Assembly: GCA_028283145.1 (NCBI GenBank)
Contig: JAPYNY010000012.1
Span: forward strand, 1-64,000
Direction of reading: 5' to 3'
Origin: Candidatus Hopanoidivorans cymbastelae
Lineage (GTDB): Bacteria > Actinomycetota > Acidimicrobiia > Acidimicrobiales > Hopanoidiivorantaceae
DNA: 64,000 nucleotides
Below are positions 1-9,574 of this stretch, piece by piece. The notes beneath the pieces were generated by a model, which ran no database searches, had not been told where the DNA came from, and worked only from the letters and a program-made list of their open reading frames with translations. Both the position numbers and the translations under genes were made by a program. Position 1 is the stretch's first letter. Every line of letters starts with the position of its first letter.

Positions 1-3000
1 ATAGTTATTGTCGGGGTGAAGTTGGTGGTGGTCGCCCAGTAGGTAGCCGACGCGGCCAAGGCGGTGGCGGACACGGTGGCGGTGGAGCCAGCTTGCAGGA
101 CCAGGCCGGTAGCGGAAGGGAACTCAACGTCGTATTGGCAGCGTGCGGTAACACCGGTCGGCCGGTCAACCAGTGAAACGGTGGTAGTTACCGAGGAGGT
201 GCCGTTGTCGCCGATGGTGACGGTGGCCGTAGCGGTTTGGGTGCAGCCGGCATCGGAGTCGGCTACGGGAGTGAAGGTTACGTCGAATTCAGTGCCGGTG
301 TAGTCGCTGGTGCCGGGTGTGGTGTCTTGGATGTCGGGCACACCGATGGTGATGGTCGGGGTGAAGTTGGTGGTACGCACGAAGTAGGTAGCCATAGCAG
401 TATCAGCGGCGGTGACAGTGGCGGTAGCACCGGGCTGCAGCAGCAAAGGTAAGAATCCCGACCTCACAACCCTGGCCGGGAACGTCACGTCATATTCACA
501 ACGCGCGGTTACCCCAGTAGGGCGATCAACCAAGGTTCCAGTGCTAGCTACCGACGACACGCCGTCGTCGCCGATTTCTATTGTGACGGCAGCCGATTGG
601 GTGCAACTCGTGTCAGCTCCAGACGTGCGAGCGAAAGTCACCCTGAAGGTGGCGCCTGAGTAGTCCTTGACGTTATTTCCGTCATCATCGAACTGAGGCA
701 CAGCAATCTCGATCGCCGGGCTGAAACTAGTGAGGGAGGCCCGATAGACAGCCGAAGCGGCCGCCGCCGTCGCTGTGACGGTGGCTGTGGAGCCAGCCTG
801 CAGCACAAACTCGGCAGGAGTGGAGAAAGTAACGTCATATTCGCAACGGTCGGTTATGCCGGTCGGCCGGTCAACCAGCGAAACAGCAGTGGTTACCGTG
901 GATTGGCCGTTGTCGCCGATAGTGACGGTGGCCGTAGCGGTCTGGGTGCACCCGGCATCGGAGTCGGCAACAGGAGTGAAAGCCACCATAAACTCGGTAT
1001 CGGAAAAATCGTTGATGTCGTTACTGTCATCGTCGAACTGTGGCACCGTGATAGTTATTGTCGGGGTGAAGTTGGTGGTGGTCGCCCAGTAGGTGGCTGT
1101 GGTTGCCAAGGCGGTGGCGGTGACTGTGGCGGTGGAGCCAGCCTGCAACACCAGCCCAGTCGCGGCGGGAAAGGCCACGTTGTATTGGCAGCGGGCGGTG
1201 ACTCCGGTGGGCCGATCCACTAGGGTGACGTCGGTGGCAGTGGATTGGCCGTTGTCGCCGATGGTGACATTGGATGTAGCGGTTTGGGTGCACCCGGCAT
1301 CAGAGTTGGCGACGGGGGTGAAGGTAACGTCAAAGGTAATGCCGGAGTAGTCGTTGGTGCCCGGGGTGTTGTCTTGGATGTCAGGCACCGTGATAGTTAT
1401 TGTCGGGGTGAAGTTGGTGGTAGGCGCGAAGTAGGTGGCTGTGGCGGCCAAGGCGGTGGCGGTGACTGTGGCGGTGGAGCCGGCTTGCATGACTAGGCCA
1501 GTCGCGGAGGGGAACGCGACGTCATACTCACAGCGTGCGGTTACACCGGTGGGCCGGTCCACTAGGGAGATAGTGGTGGCGGTGGATTGACCGTTGTCGC
1601 CGATAGTGACAGTGGATGTAGCGGTTTGGGTGCACCCGGCGTTGGCTCCGGAGACACGGGTGAAGGTAACGTCAAACTCAGTTCCGGAGTAGTCGTTAGT
1701 GCCAGCAGTGTCATCGTCTGTTTGGGGGACATTTATAGTAATCGTTGGCACGAACGAACTGAAGTAGGTGGCTGTGGCGGCCAAGGCGGTGGCGGTGACT
1801 GTGGCGGTGGAGCCGGCTTGCAGGACTAGGCCAGTGGCGGAGGGGAACGCGACGTCATACTCACAGCGTGCGGTTACACCGGTGGGCCGGTCCACCAGCA
1901 TCACATCGGTGGCAGTGGATTGACCGTTGTCGCCGATGGTGGCCGTGGATGTAGCGGTAGCGGTGCACCCGGCGTTGGCTCCGGAGACACGGGTGAAGGT
2001 AACGTCAAACTCAGTTCCGGAGTAGTCGTTAGTGCCAGCCACGTTATCGTCTGTTTGCGGCACGTTGATGGTAACCGTAGGGGTGAAGCTAGAGGCGGGC
2101 GCGAAATAGGTAGCGGTAGCTGCGAGGGATGTGGCTGTGACTGTGGCGGTGGAGCCGGTCTGCAACACCAGCCCAGCTACGTCCGGGAACGCCACATCAT
2201 ATTGGCAGCGGGCTGTAACCCCCGTGGGCCGATCCACCAGCATCACATCAGTGGCGGTGGATTGGCCGTTGTCGCCGATGGTGGCCGTGGAGGTAGCGGT
2301 CTGGGTGCAGCCGGCGTTGGCTCCCGAGACACGGGTGAAGGTAACGTCAAACTCAGTTCCGGAGTAGTCATTGGTGCCAGCAGTCGTGTCGTCAATGTCC
2401 GGCACCATGACGGTAACCGTAGGGGTGAAGCTAGAGGCGGGCGCGAAATAGGTAGCGGTGGCTGCGAGGGCAGTCGCGCTGACCGTAGCGGTGGAGCCGG
2501 TCTGCAACACCAGCCCAGCTACTTCCGGGAACGCCACGTCGTATTGGCAGCGGGCTGTAACCCCCGTGGGCCGGTCTACCAGCATGATAGTAGTGGCAGT
2601 GGTGCCTCCGTCATCGCCGATGGTGGCCGTGGAGGTAGCGGTCTGGGTGCAGCCGGCGTTGGCTCCGGAGACACGGGTGAAGGTAACGTCAAACTCAGTT
2701 CCGGAGTAGTCGTTAGTGCCAGCCACGTTGTCGTCAATGTCAGGCACCGTGATGGTAACCGTCGGGGTGAAGTTACTGGTGGGTGTGAAATAGGTGGCAG
2801 TAGCGGCCGGGGAGTCAGGGGATACTGTAGCGGTGAAGCCAGCCTGCAAAGTCAGCCCAGCTACATTCGGCGGGAAGAATACGTCGTATTGGCAGCGTGC
2901 GGTAACACCAGGCCTGCGGTCAGTTAAGGTTCCAGTACGAGTTATCGACGAGGTGCCGTCATCTCCAATTCTTGCGATAATGGTCCTCGAAGAGGTGCAA

Positions 3001-5200
3001 GCGCCATGTCCCGAGGCGCGTCTAAAGGTCACCCTGAAAGAGGTGCCAGAAAAATCGTTGATGTCGTTGCTGTCATCGTCAAACAGTGGCACAACAATGG
3101 TTACTGTCGGGGTGAACCTGGTGATGGACTCGAAGTAGGTAGCCGTTGCAGCCGGGGCTGCAGCACTGACAATGGCAGTCCAACCACGCTGCAACTCCAG
3201 CCCAGCTACAGTCGGGAACGTTAGAACGTATTGGCAGCGGGCGGTAACACCAATAGGCCGGTCGACCAGCGAAACGGGGGTAGTTACCGAGGATGCGCCG
3301 TCGTCGCCAATAGTAACGGTAGCCGTAGCGGTCTGGGTGCAGCCGGTGTTAGCCAGGAAAACACGAGTGAATGTCACGTCAAAGGTGGTGCTGGAAAAAT
3401 CGTTGATGTCGTTGCTGTCATCGTCAAACTGAGGTACAGCAATGGCAATTGTCGGGGTGAAACTGGAAGTGGACGCGAAATAAACAGCGCTAGCGTTCCG
3501 GGCTGTAGCACTGACCGTGGCGGTGGAGCCAGCCCGCAACTCCAGCCCAGTTACATCCGGGAACTCAACGTCATATTGGCAGCGGGCGGTAACACCAGTA
3601 GGCCGGTCAACCAGCGAAACGGGGGTAGTTACCGAGGAGGCGCCGTCGTCGCCGATAGTAACGGTAGCCGTAGCGGTTTGAGCGCAGCCCGCGTCAGAAC
3701 TAGCGACAGGGGTGAAGGTAACGTCAAACTCAGTTCCGGAGTAGTCGTTGGCATCATCTTCATCATCGTCAAACAGTGGCACTTCAATTCTGACTGTCGG
3801 GATGAAGACAGTGCCAGCGAGATAGGTAGCCGAAGCGGCTAGGGATGTGGCGGACACTGTGGCGGTGGCACCGAGCTGTATTGTCAGGCCAGCAGTGGTG
3901 GGGAAGGCTACGTCGTATTCACAGCGGGCGGTGACTCCGGTCGGCCGATCAACCAGCGAAACGGAAGTAGCGGTGGATTGGCCGTCATTGCCGATAGTAA
4001 CGGTGGAGGTGACGGTTACGGTGCAGCTTGAGTCAGATCCGGAGACCCGGGTGAAAACAACCATGAACTCAGTGCCGGTGTAGGCGTTGACGCCGACAGT
4101 GCTGCCGTCAATATCTGGGACATTGATAGTAATAGTTGGGGCAAATGTGCTGGTGGTTGGCAAGACATAGTTGGCTATAGCAGCCCGGACTGTGGCGGAC
4201 ACTGTAGCGGTGGAGCCGGCCAGCAACACCAGCCCAGCTACAGTCGGGAACGCCACATCATATTGGCAGCGTGCGGTAACACCAGAAGGCCGGTCGACCA
4301 GCGAAACGCTGGGGGCGGTGGATTGGCCATTGCTGCCGATAGTGGCGGTGGAGGTGGCGGTTTGGGTGCAGCCCGCGTCAGAACTGGCGACGGGGGTGAA
4401 CGTCACATCAAAGGTGTCTCCGGAGTAGTCATTGATGCCAGCGACGAGGTCTTGTGTCTGGGGGACGTTGATGGTGACTGTGGAGGTGAAGGTAGTCATG
4501 CGCGCGAAGTAGGTAGCCGTAGCAGTATCAGTGGCGGTGATCGTGGCGGTATGTCCAGGCTGCAACAGCAAAGGAGCTAATCTCGACCGAGGAACAAAGT
4601 CCGGGAACGTCACGTCATATTCACAACGCTCAGTTACTCCGGCAGGACGATCAAATAAGGTTACAGAACTAGTTACCGACGAGCTGCCGTCACCTCCGAT
4701 AGTTAAGGTAGATGTGGCTCTCTGGGTGCACATAGCGTGGGCACTTAAGACAGGGGTAAAGGTCACCCTGAAGGTGGTGCCTGAGTAGTCGTTGACGCCA
4801 GCAGTGTTGTCCTGCAGGTCGGGAACCGCAATAGTGACCATGGGCTGAAAAGTAGTGTTAAACAATCCATAGGTGGCAGAAGCAGTCGATGCTGTGGCGC
4901 TTATCAACCTGATAATTCGTGGTGACAGCAGCCGAAAGCCTGTTGGTAGAGGGAACGTAATATCGTAGTTGCAACGTTCAAGCTCGGGATTACCAATCGG
5001 ACTATCAACCAGCGAAACAGTATTGGGGGTGGATTGGCCGTCGTCGCCGATAGTAATGGTAGAAGTAACCCGCTGGGTGCACCCAGCGCCGGCGGCGGCA
5101 CTAGCGGCAAAGGTCACCTCAAATGCAGCACCAGAAAAATCGTTGATGTCGTTGCTGTCATCGTCAAACTGCGGCACCGTGATGGTGATTGTCGGGGTGA
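1..5200 (-). repeat. About 15 tandem repeats of roughly 345 bp inside the surface-protein gene
   Basis: The marker encoding FTPTI (plus strand around gtcggggtgaa) recurs near 1, 346, 712, 1050, 1392, 1735, 2068, 2410, 2751, 3096, 3443, 3788, 4125, 4470, 4830 and 5181. The mean spacing is about 345 bp and the frame never changes. Units near 1640-2730 share long identical blocks, while units near 700 and 4500-5100 are more diverged. Confidence 0.9.
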
Positions 5201-5348
5201 AGTGGGTGGCGGCAGCTGAAACTGTGCTCACTGCCACTCCAACTATCGCCAGCAGGGAAGCTATCAGCGCAAGAACGCAAACCAGACTGCCTGCCAGCAG
5301 TTTTCTAGGTGTTGTATGTTTTTTCTGCACTACAGGTTTTACCGTCAT
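1..5348 (-). CDS. Giant secreted tandem-repeat surface protein (3' end beyond window)
   Basis: One minus-strand frame is open from an ATG at 5348 to the left edge (over 1,780 codons). The N-terminus is basic (MTVKPVVQKKHTTPRK), followed by a hydrophobic stretch and an AAA-type end, so a Sec signal peptide of about 45 residues is likely. The rest is repeats of about 115 residues, each with FTPTITI near its start, an acidic DDD/ND loop, SGxxFxVTF, a GCTQ cysteine, a TVTIGDNG turn, SLVDRPTGVTARCQY with a second cysteine, and an Ala/Thr-rich end. The beta-rich pattern with two cysteines per unit suggests Ig-like domains with an internal disulfide. This is inference; I do not recognise a named family. 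An adhesin or surface-layer role is plausible. No membrane anchor or sorting signal is visible because the C-terminus is missing. AGGG lies about nine bases before the start. Confidence 0.88.
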   Translation of the reverse strand, partial: MTVKPVVQKKHTTPRKLLAGSLVCVLALIASLLAIVGVAVSTVSAAATHFTPTITITVPQFDDDSNDINDFSGAAFEVTFAASAAAGAGCTQRVTSTITIGDDGQSTPNTVSLVDSPIGNPELERCNYDITFPLPTGFRLLSPRIIRLISATASTASATYGLFNTTFQPMVTIAVPDLQDNTAGVNDYSGTTFRVTFTPVLSAHAMCTQRATSTLTIGGDGSSSVTSSVTLFDRPAGVTERCEYDVTFPDFVPRSRLAPLLLQPGHTATITATDTATATYFARMTTFTSTVTINVPQTQDLVAGINDYSGDTFDVTFTPVASSDAGCTQTATSTATIGSNGQSTAPSVSLVDRPSGVTARCQYDVAFPTVAGLVLLAGSTATVSATVRAAIANYVLPTTSTFAPTITINVPDIDGSTVGVNAYTGTEFMVVFTRVSGSDSSCTVTVTSTVTIGNDGQSTATSVSLVDRPTGVTARCEYDVAFPTTAGLTIQLGATATVSATSLAASATYLAGTVFIPTVRIEVPLFDDDEDDANDYSGTEFDVTFTPVASSDAGCAQTATATVTIGDDGASSVTTPVSLVDRPTGVTARCQYDVEFPDVTGLELRAGSTATVSATARNASAVYFASTSSFTPTIAIAVPQFDDDSNDINDFSSTTFDVTFTRVFLANTGCTQTATATVTIGDDGASSVTTPVSLVDRPIGVTARCQYVLTFPTVAGLELQRGWTAIVSAAAPAATATYFESITRFTPTVTIVVPLFDDDSNDINDFSGTSFRVTFRRASGHGACTSSRTIIARIGDDGTSSITRTGTLTDRRPGVTARCQYDVFFPPNVAGLTLQAGFTATVSPDSPAATATYFTPTSNFTPTVTITVPDIDDNVAGTNDYSGTEFDVTFTRVSGANAGCTQTATSTATIGDDGGTTATTIMLVDRPTGVTARCQYDVAFPEVAGLVLQTGSTATVSATALAATATYFAPASSFTPTVTVMVPDIDDTTAGTNDYSGTEFDVTFTRVSGANAGCTQTATSTATIGDNGQSTATDVMLVDRPTGVTARCQYDVAFPDVAGLVLQTGSTATVTATSLAATATYFAPASSFTPTVTINVPQTDDNVAGTNDYSGTEFDVTFTRVSGANAGCTATATSTATIGDNGQSTATDVMLVDRPTGVTARCEYDVAFPSATGLVLQAGSTATVTATALAATATYFSSFVPTITINVPQTDDDTAGTNDYSGTEFDVTFTRVSGANAGCTQTATSTVTIGDNGQSTATTISLVDRPTGVTARCEYDVAFPSATGLVMQAGSTATVTATALAATATYFAPTTNFTPTITITVPDIQDNTPGTNDYSGITFDVTFTPVANSDAGCTQTATSNVTIGDNGQSTATDVTLVDRPTGVTARCQYNVAFPAATGLVLQAGSTATVTATALATTATYWATTTNFTPTITITVPQFDDDSNDINDFSDTEFMVAFTPVADSDAGCTQTATATVTIGDNGQSTVTTAVSLVDRPTGITDRCEYDVTFSTPAEFVLQAGSTATVTATAAAASAVYRASLTSFSPAIEIAVPQFDDDGNNVKDYSGATFRVTFARTSGADTSCTQSAAVTIEIGDDGVSSVASTGTLVDRPTGVTARCEYDVTFPARVVRSGFLPLLLQPGATATVTAADTAMATYFVRTTNFTPTITIGVPDIQDTTPGTSDYTGTEFDVTFTPVADSDAGCTQTATATVTIGDNGTSSVTTTVSLVDRPTGVTARCQYDVEFPSATGLVLQAGSTATVSATALAASATYWATTTNFTPTIT

Positions 5349-5370
5349 TACATCTGACCCTGAATTTGAC

Positions 5371-5379
5371 GGGGGGGGG
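5371..5379 (-). promoter_or_regulatory. C9 homopolymer tract upstream of the surface-protein gene
   Basis: Nine consecutive G on the plus strand (C on the coding strand) lie 23-31 bases before the ATG at 5348, directly after TATATA read in the gene's direction. The tract sits in the leader or core promoter, where slippage could change expression. TATATA as a -10 element is only a guess, since no good -35 box is visible 17 bases further up. Confidence 0.5.
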
Positions 5380-5763
5380 TATATACCACTGGGCTATTCC
5401 TTTGCTTATCTAGTTATGTGGAAAAAATTATTTGGATAACTGCACATCAAGTTTACTTGAGCGGATGGTTGGTAGTCAATAGCCAATAATAGCGTGTTTT
5501 CAGGTTTTTGCTCTTGGATTTGGCGAGGTTGTGTCTGGCGGTTTTGGATGTGGCAATGTCTTCAGACCGGTGCTCACGAGAAGTTGCCCGTGATTTGCCA
5601 AACACTGCCCAAAGATACATCACATAGAAATCGGAGAAGTTCCTGGCAGATAACGTCTGGCCAAAAAACATTAATGTTCCCAAAATGTATCTTTAGATAA
5701 TCTGAAATATGGAGCAAACCTTGCGTCAGATAAACCTTCCATTCAAGTTGGAGTTCCTAGAAC
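5380..5763. other. Divergent intergenic region between the surface-protein gene and glpD
   Basis: About 385 bases without a convincing gene. Two overlapping antiparallel open frames (5453-5683 minus, 5494-5700 plus) have odd composition, no ribosome-binding site and no recognisable domain. The region should hold promoters for both flanking genes, but I see no element that stands out. Confidence 0.5.
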
Positions 5764-7542
5764 ATGGCTTCAAATCCTGAGTTCTCAAGGCAGAATTCCC
5801 TAAATCGTCTGGCTTCTGAACATTTTGATGTTGTGGTAGTCGGGGGTGGCATCACAGGTGCTGGTTGCGCTCTGGATGCAGCTGCCAGGGGCCTGTCGGT
5901 TGCCCTGATTGAGAAAAATGACTTTGCTTCAGGTACCTCATCCAAATCTTCAAAGCTGATCCACGGCGGTTTGCGCTATTTGCAACAACGCCGTGTTGTC
6001 CTAGTCTATGAAGCCCTGGCTGAACGACAACGCTTGTTGCGCAATGCCCCCCATTTGGTGAGCATTCTGCCTTTTCTGATACCGGTCTTCAACACAGACG
6101 GGATCATCAACCCCAAAGTTGCCCGTGCACTGGGAACAGCCTTGTGGGCCTATGATTTGACCGGAGGGTTTCGAATTGGCAAAAAACACAAGCGAGTTTC
6201 CAAGGAAGAGTCTTTGGAGCTCTTCCCCACTTTGCCCTCCGACCGGCTAGAGCACGGCTATATCTACTACGATTGCGAAGCCGATGATGCCCGCCTGACG
6301 CTAGCTATTTTACGCACAGCGGCCTTGGAATTTGGGGCAGCCATCGCCAATCGTGTAAGCGCCAAGGGCATCAAAAAGGACAGCTTCGGGCTGTGCCAAG
6401 GAGTGTTGGCCCAGTCAGCCGAAGAAGACAGCTTTGACATCAGCACTTCAGCCGTGATCAACGCTGCTGGAGTTTGGGCCGATGAAGTCCGTTTACTGGA
6501 TGACGAGACTTCTGCGAGACGGCTTCGCCCGGCCAAGGGCATACACATAGCTCTCCCCCGCCGCCTATTCGGAAACGAGGCAGCCGCAGTCGTGCCAACA
6601 GGTCAAGATGGGCGCAGCATTTTTGTAATACCTTGGGAGAACACCACCTACCTTGGGACGACTGACACCGATTACAACGGCAATATTGACACGCCCGAAT
6701 GCACTTTGGAAGATGTGGAATATCTTCTAGGGGCAGCTAGGGATAATACCACCGCCAAAGTGTCGCTGGATGATGTCCAAGGTGTGTGGGCCGGGCTCAG
6801 GCCGCTGGTGAAAGACACCAAGTCTTTGACTACAGCCGACCTGTCTCGCCGACATAGCGTTTCGGTCTCCAAATCAGGGGTGGTAACCATAGTAGGTGGC
6901 AAGCTCACGACATATCGTAAAATGGCAGCTGATGCGGTGGATGAAGCCGTTGATTTCCTGAACGATCTGAATGGCGACAAAAACAAGGAGAGCAAAGTCA
7001 CCAGCCCAACCTTGAAGCTGTCTTTGATCGGTGCGCCCGAGGAGTTAGAGGCCAGCCCGGTTGCTCCGGCTACGCCTTTTGCTCCGGTGGTGGAACCGGT
7101 GAAAAAATTCCTGAGTTCCCGTAAAGGTCTGAAAGATCCGCATCAGCCCCCAGAAGGCAAAACAGAATCAAATAATTTTGAGCCCTTATCCAAGGCAACT
7201 CTTGAGCACTTGTTTGACCGCTATGGCACTGAGACACCGCTGTTGTTGGAGTTAGTGAGCCAAAACCATGCCTTGGCAGAATCCTTGCACCCGGATTTGC
7301 CCTATCTTAAAGCTGAAGTCGTTTATGCTGTCCAGCGGGAAATGGCCACAACTTTAGATGATGTCCTGAGTCGTCGTTTGCGAGCCAGGCTGCTCAACGC
7401 CACAGCTACAGGTGAGATAGCCTCTGAGGTAGCCAGTTTGATGGCATCTGAACTCAGTTGGAGTGCTCAGCAAGCAACCCAAGAAGTTGACCAATACCGT
7501 CAAAGTGTAAAACATGAAATGCTGAGTTGGCGAAGCTTATGA
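5764..7542 (+). CDS. glpD: Aerobic glycerol-3-phosphate dehydrogenase
   Basis: Oxidises sn-glycerol-3-phosphate to dihydroxyacetone phosphate with FAD, passing electrons to the membrane quinone pool. The 592-residue protein has the N-terminal FAD-binding motif VVVGGGITGAG near residues 25-35, the GlpD signature SSKSSKLIHGGLRYLQQ near 60-76, and a C-terminal helical DAO_C domain (LFDRYGTETPLLLELV near 478). A GGAG sequence precedes the ATG. A linker of about 60 residues around 420-475, rich in Pro, Lys and Glu, separates the two domains. Its stop codon overlaps the start of the next gene, a glycerol-kinase-like protein, so the two steps of glycerol use are probably co-translated. Confidence 0.95.
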   Translation: MASNPEFSRQNSLNRLASEHFDVVVVGGGITGAGCALDAAARGLSVALIEKNDFASGTSSKSSKLIHGGLRYLQQRRVVLVYEALAERQRLLRNAPHLVSILPFLIPVFNTDGIINPKVARALGTALWAYDLTGGFRIGKKHKRVSKEESLELFPTLPSDRLEHGYIYYDCEADDARLTLAILRTAALEFGAAIANRVSAKGIKKDSFGLCQGVLAQSAEEDSFDISTSAVINAAGVWADEVRLLDDETSARRLRPAKGIHIALPRRLFGNEAAAVVPTGQDGRSIFVIPWENTTYLGTTDTDYNGNIDTPECTLEDVEYLLGAARDNTTAKVSLDDVQGVWAGLRPLVKDTKSLTTADLSRRHSVSVSKSGVVTIVGGKLTTYRKMAADAVDEAVDFLNDLNGDKNKESKVTSPTLKLSLIGAPEELEASPVAPATPFAPVVEPVKKFLSSRKGLKDPHQPPEGKTESNNFEPLSKATLEHLFDRYGTETPLLLELVSQNHALAESLHPDLPYLKAEVVYAVQREMATTLDDVLSRRLRARLLNATATGEIASEVASLMASELSWSAQQATQEVDQYRQSVKHEMLSWRSL

Positions 7543-8993
7543 GCATCCTGGTAATAGATGTCGGTACTAGCAGCCTGAGGGTTGCTGAAATCGCCAACGA
7601 AGGCACACTTGTAGCATTGGCAGCCAGGCCAGTGCCGCTGACTTGTCCAGCACCGGGTCTGGCTGAATTAGATGCCGAGGCGCTATATGCGCAAGTCCTG
7701 GATGCCTGTGCGGAAATCTATGCCGAAGCCAAGGCAGCTGGCCGAAAAATTGAAGGGGTCGGCATCGCCAATCAAAGAGCTACCACGGTGGTTTGGGAAA
7801 AGGAGACCTCAGCGACGGTGGGGCCAGCCCTGTCTTGGAATGACTTGCGCACTCTGGAGCAGTGCTTGAACCTGAAAGCAGAGGGTTTCACCTTGGCTCC
7901 TAATGAGTCCGCTACCAAGATAACGCACCTGCTGGAAAGCACTTCTCACAACCAGAGCGACCTGCTGGCTGGAACTTTGGATACTTGGCTGGTTTGGCGG
8001 CTAAGCGATGGGAAACACTATGTTACCGATCGTTCCAACGCCGGGCTGACTGGCTTGCTGCATCCTGATGCCACCAGTTGGGACATCGAGATTTCGAGAC
8101 ATCTGGGCTTGGAGTTGAGTCTTTTGCCAGAACTAGTTCCCTCAATCGGGATCATCGGTGAGGCTATAGCTCTGGAAGGCGCCCCGCCCATAGCTGCCAT
8201 TGTCGGTGATCAGCAATCGTCTTTGGTCGGTCAGGGATGCTTGGCGCCGGGGCTGGGCAAAGGCACTTTCGGAACTGGAGCAGCTATAGATATTTGCCTA
8301 GGCAACAGGCGGGTAGATTTTCAGCGCCGAGGCCCCAGAGGTTCCTTCCCGATTGTCTGCTGGACAGAGCAGGCTCAGATTAAATGGGGTGTTGAAGCCT
8401 TGGACTTGACTGCCGGCACATGTGTCAAATGGCTGTGTGAACAGCTTGAAATTATTGATTCTCCAAAAGATTCGCAAAACCTGGCTTTACAGTGCGAAGA
8501 TTCCGGAGGTGTGTTTTTTGTGCCGGCCTTAGAAGGTCTCGGAGCACCCGAATGGGATTTTGGAGCTAGAGGCACATTTTTAGGGCTTACACGTGGCACT
8601 CACCGAGCTCACATCGTCAGAGCAGTGCTGGAGGGGGTTGCCTATCGTGGAGCTGAGCTGGTTAGAACCGCAGAAGAAGATGCTGACATCGCTTTGAGCA
8701 GCGTACGGATTGACGGAGGCATGAGTCGTAATGAAGTTTTTGGGCAAGCTCTGGCCGATGCTTTGGGGCGTCCTGTGGAAGTAGCTGCCGAGTCGGAGAG
8801 TACGGTTCTGGGAGCGGGCTATATGGCAGGTTATGCTTTGGGGATTTGGCCTAGCTGGGAGGTCATCTCACTTTTCTGGCAGCCCAAAGCAGTGGTTGAA
8901 CCCCAGCAGACTGTGAACCATGAATGCTGGCGCAATGCAGTCTATTTATCCAGGCAGTGGGAAGAGGGGCTTTCTGAGATTTCATTTTGGTAG
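7539..8993 (+). CDS. glpK: FGGY-family kinase, probable glycerol kinase
   Basis: Would phosphorylate glycerol to glycerol-3-phosphate, the substrate of the preceding GlpD. The start ATG at 7539 overlaps the glpD stop (ATGA). The frame also opens a few codons earlier, but the family N-terminus is MSILVIDVGTSSLR. Visible FGGY landmarks: phosphate-1 motif DVGTSSLR, the GIANQRATTVVW segment, VGDQQSSLVGQG and GTFGTGAA mid-protein, and the C-terminal signature GLGAPEWDFGARGTF with RIDGGMSRN. Length is 484 residues, slightly shorter than typical GlpK. The substrate loop (GPALSWNDLRT) differs from the usual VWQDRRT, so a related polyol or sugar remains possible. The operon context favours glycerol. 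Confidence 0.8.
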   Translation: MSILVIDVGTSSLRVAEIANEGTLVALAARPVPLTCPAPGLAELDAEALYAQVLDACAEIYAEAKAAGRKIEGVGIANQRATTVVWEKETSATVGPALSWNDLRTLEQCLNLKAEGFTLAPNESATKITHLLESTSHNQSDLLAGTLDTWLVWRLSDGKHYVTDRSNAGLTGLLHPDATSWDIEISRHLGLELSLLPELVPSIGIIGEAIALEGAPPIAAIVGDQQSSLVGQGCLAPGLGKGTFGTGAAIDICLGNRRVDFQRRGPRGSFPIVCWTEQAQIKWGVEALDLTAGTCVKWLCEQLEIIDSPKDSQNLALQCEDSGGVFFVPALEGLGAPEWDFGARGTFLGLTRGTHRAHIVRAVLEGVAYRGAELVRTAEEDADIALSSVRIDGGMSRNEVFGQALADALGRPVEVAAESESTVLGAGYMAGYALGIWPSWEVISLFWQPKAVVEPQQTVNHECWRNAVYLSRQWEEGLSEISFW

Positions 8994-8994
8994 C

Positions 8995-9023
8995 TTGAAG
9001 CTCAACTTTTTTGGCTGTAGAAT
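8995..9023 (+). promoter_or_regulatory. Sigma-70-type promoter of the RNase P RNA gene
   Basis: TTGAAG at 8995-9000, a 17-base spacer and TAGAAT at 9018-9023, placed eight bases before the first base of the RNA helix P1. The spacing and position fit a housekeeping promoter. Confidence 0.7.
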
Positions 9024-9030
9024 AGTTATT

Positions 9031-9407
<377 letters not shown>

Positions 9408-9574
9408 AAAGTTTTACTGCATTGGGATTGGGCATTGAGGGGCAAGGCTAGAAAAGCCCAGGTGGTAAAAAGAATTTGTACACTTAGCAAACTCGACTCC
9501 CGTCCACCAAGCCAAAAACTTGCATCTAGGCAGTCCTTAAGTTTCCCAAACACTCCTTGGGGACTGCAAACTAG

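Noticed and set aside
1920-2927. 335-residue Gly-rich frame on the plus strand inside the repeats
   Set aside because: It is the shadow of the minus-strand repeat gene; the minus frame has a signal peptide, conserved cysteines and continuous coding, while this frame follows repeat boundaries and has no start signal.
1-5348. CRISPR-like repeats
   Set aside because: The repeats are about 345 bp, protein-coding and in frame, without short repeats and unique spacers; no cas genes in the window.
5453-5700. Two antiparallel small frames upstream of glpD
   Set aside because: No ribosome-binding site, unusual residue composition, no domain; most likely chance frames in a promoter region.
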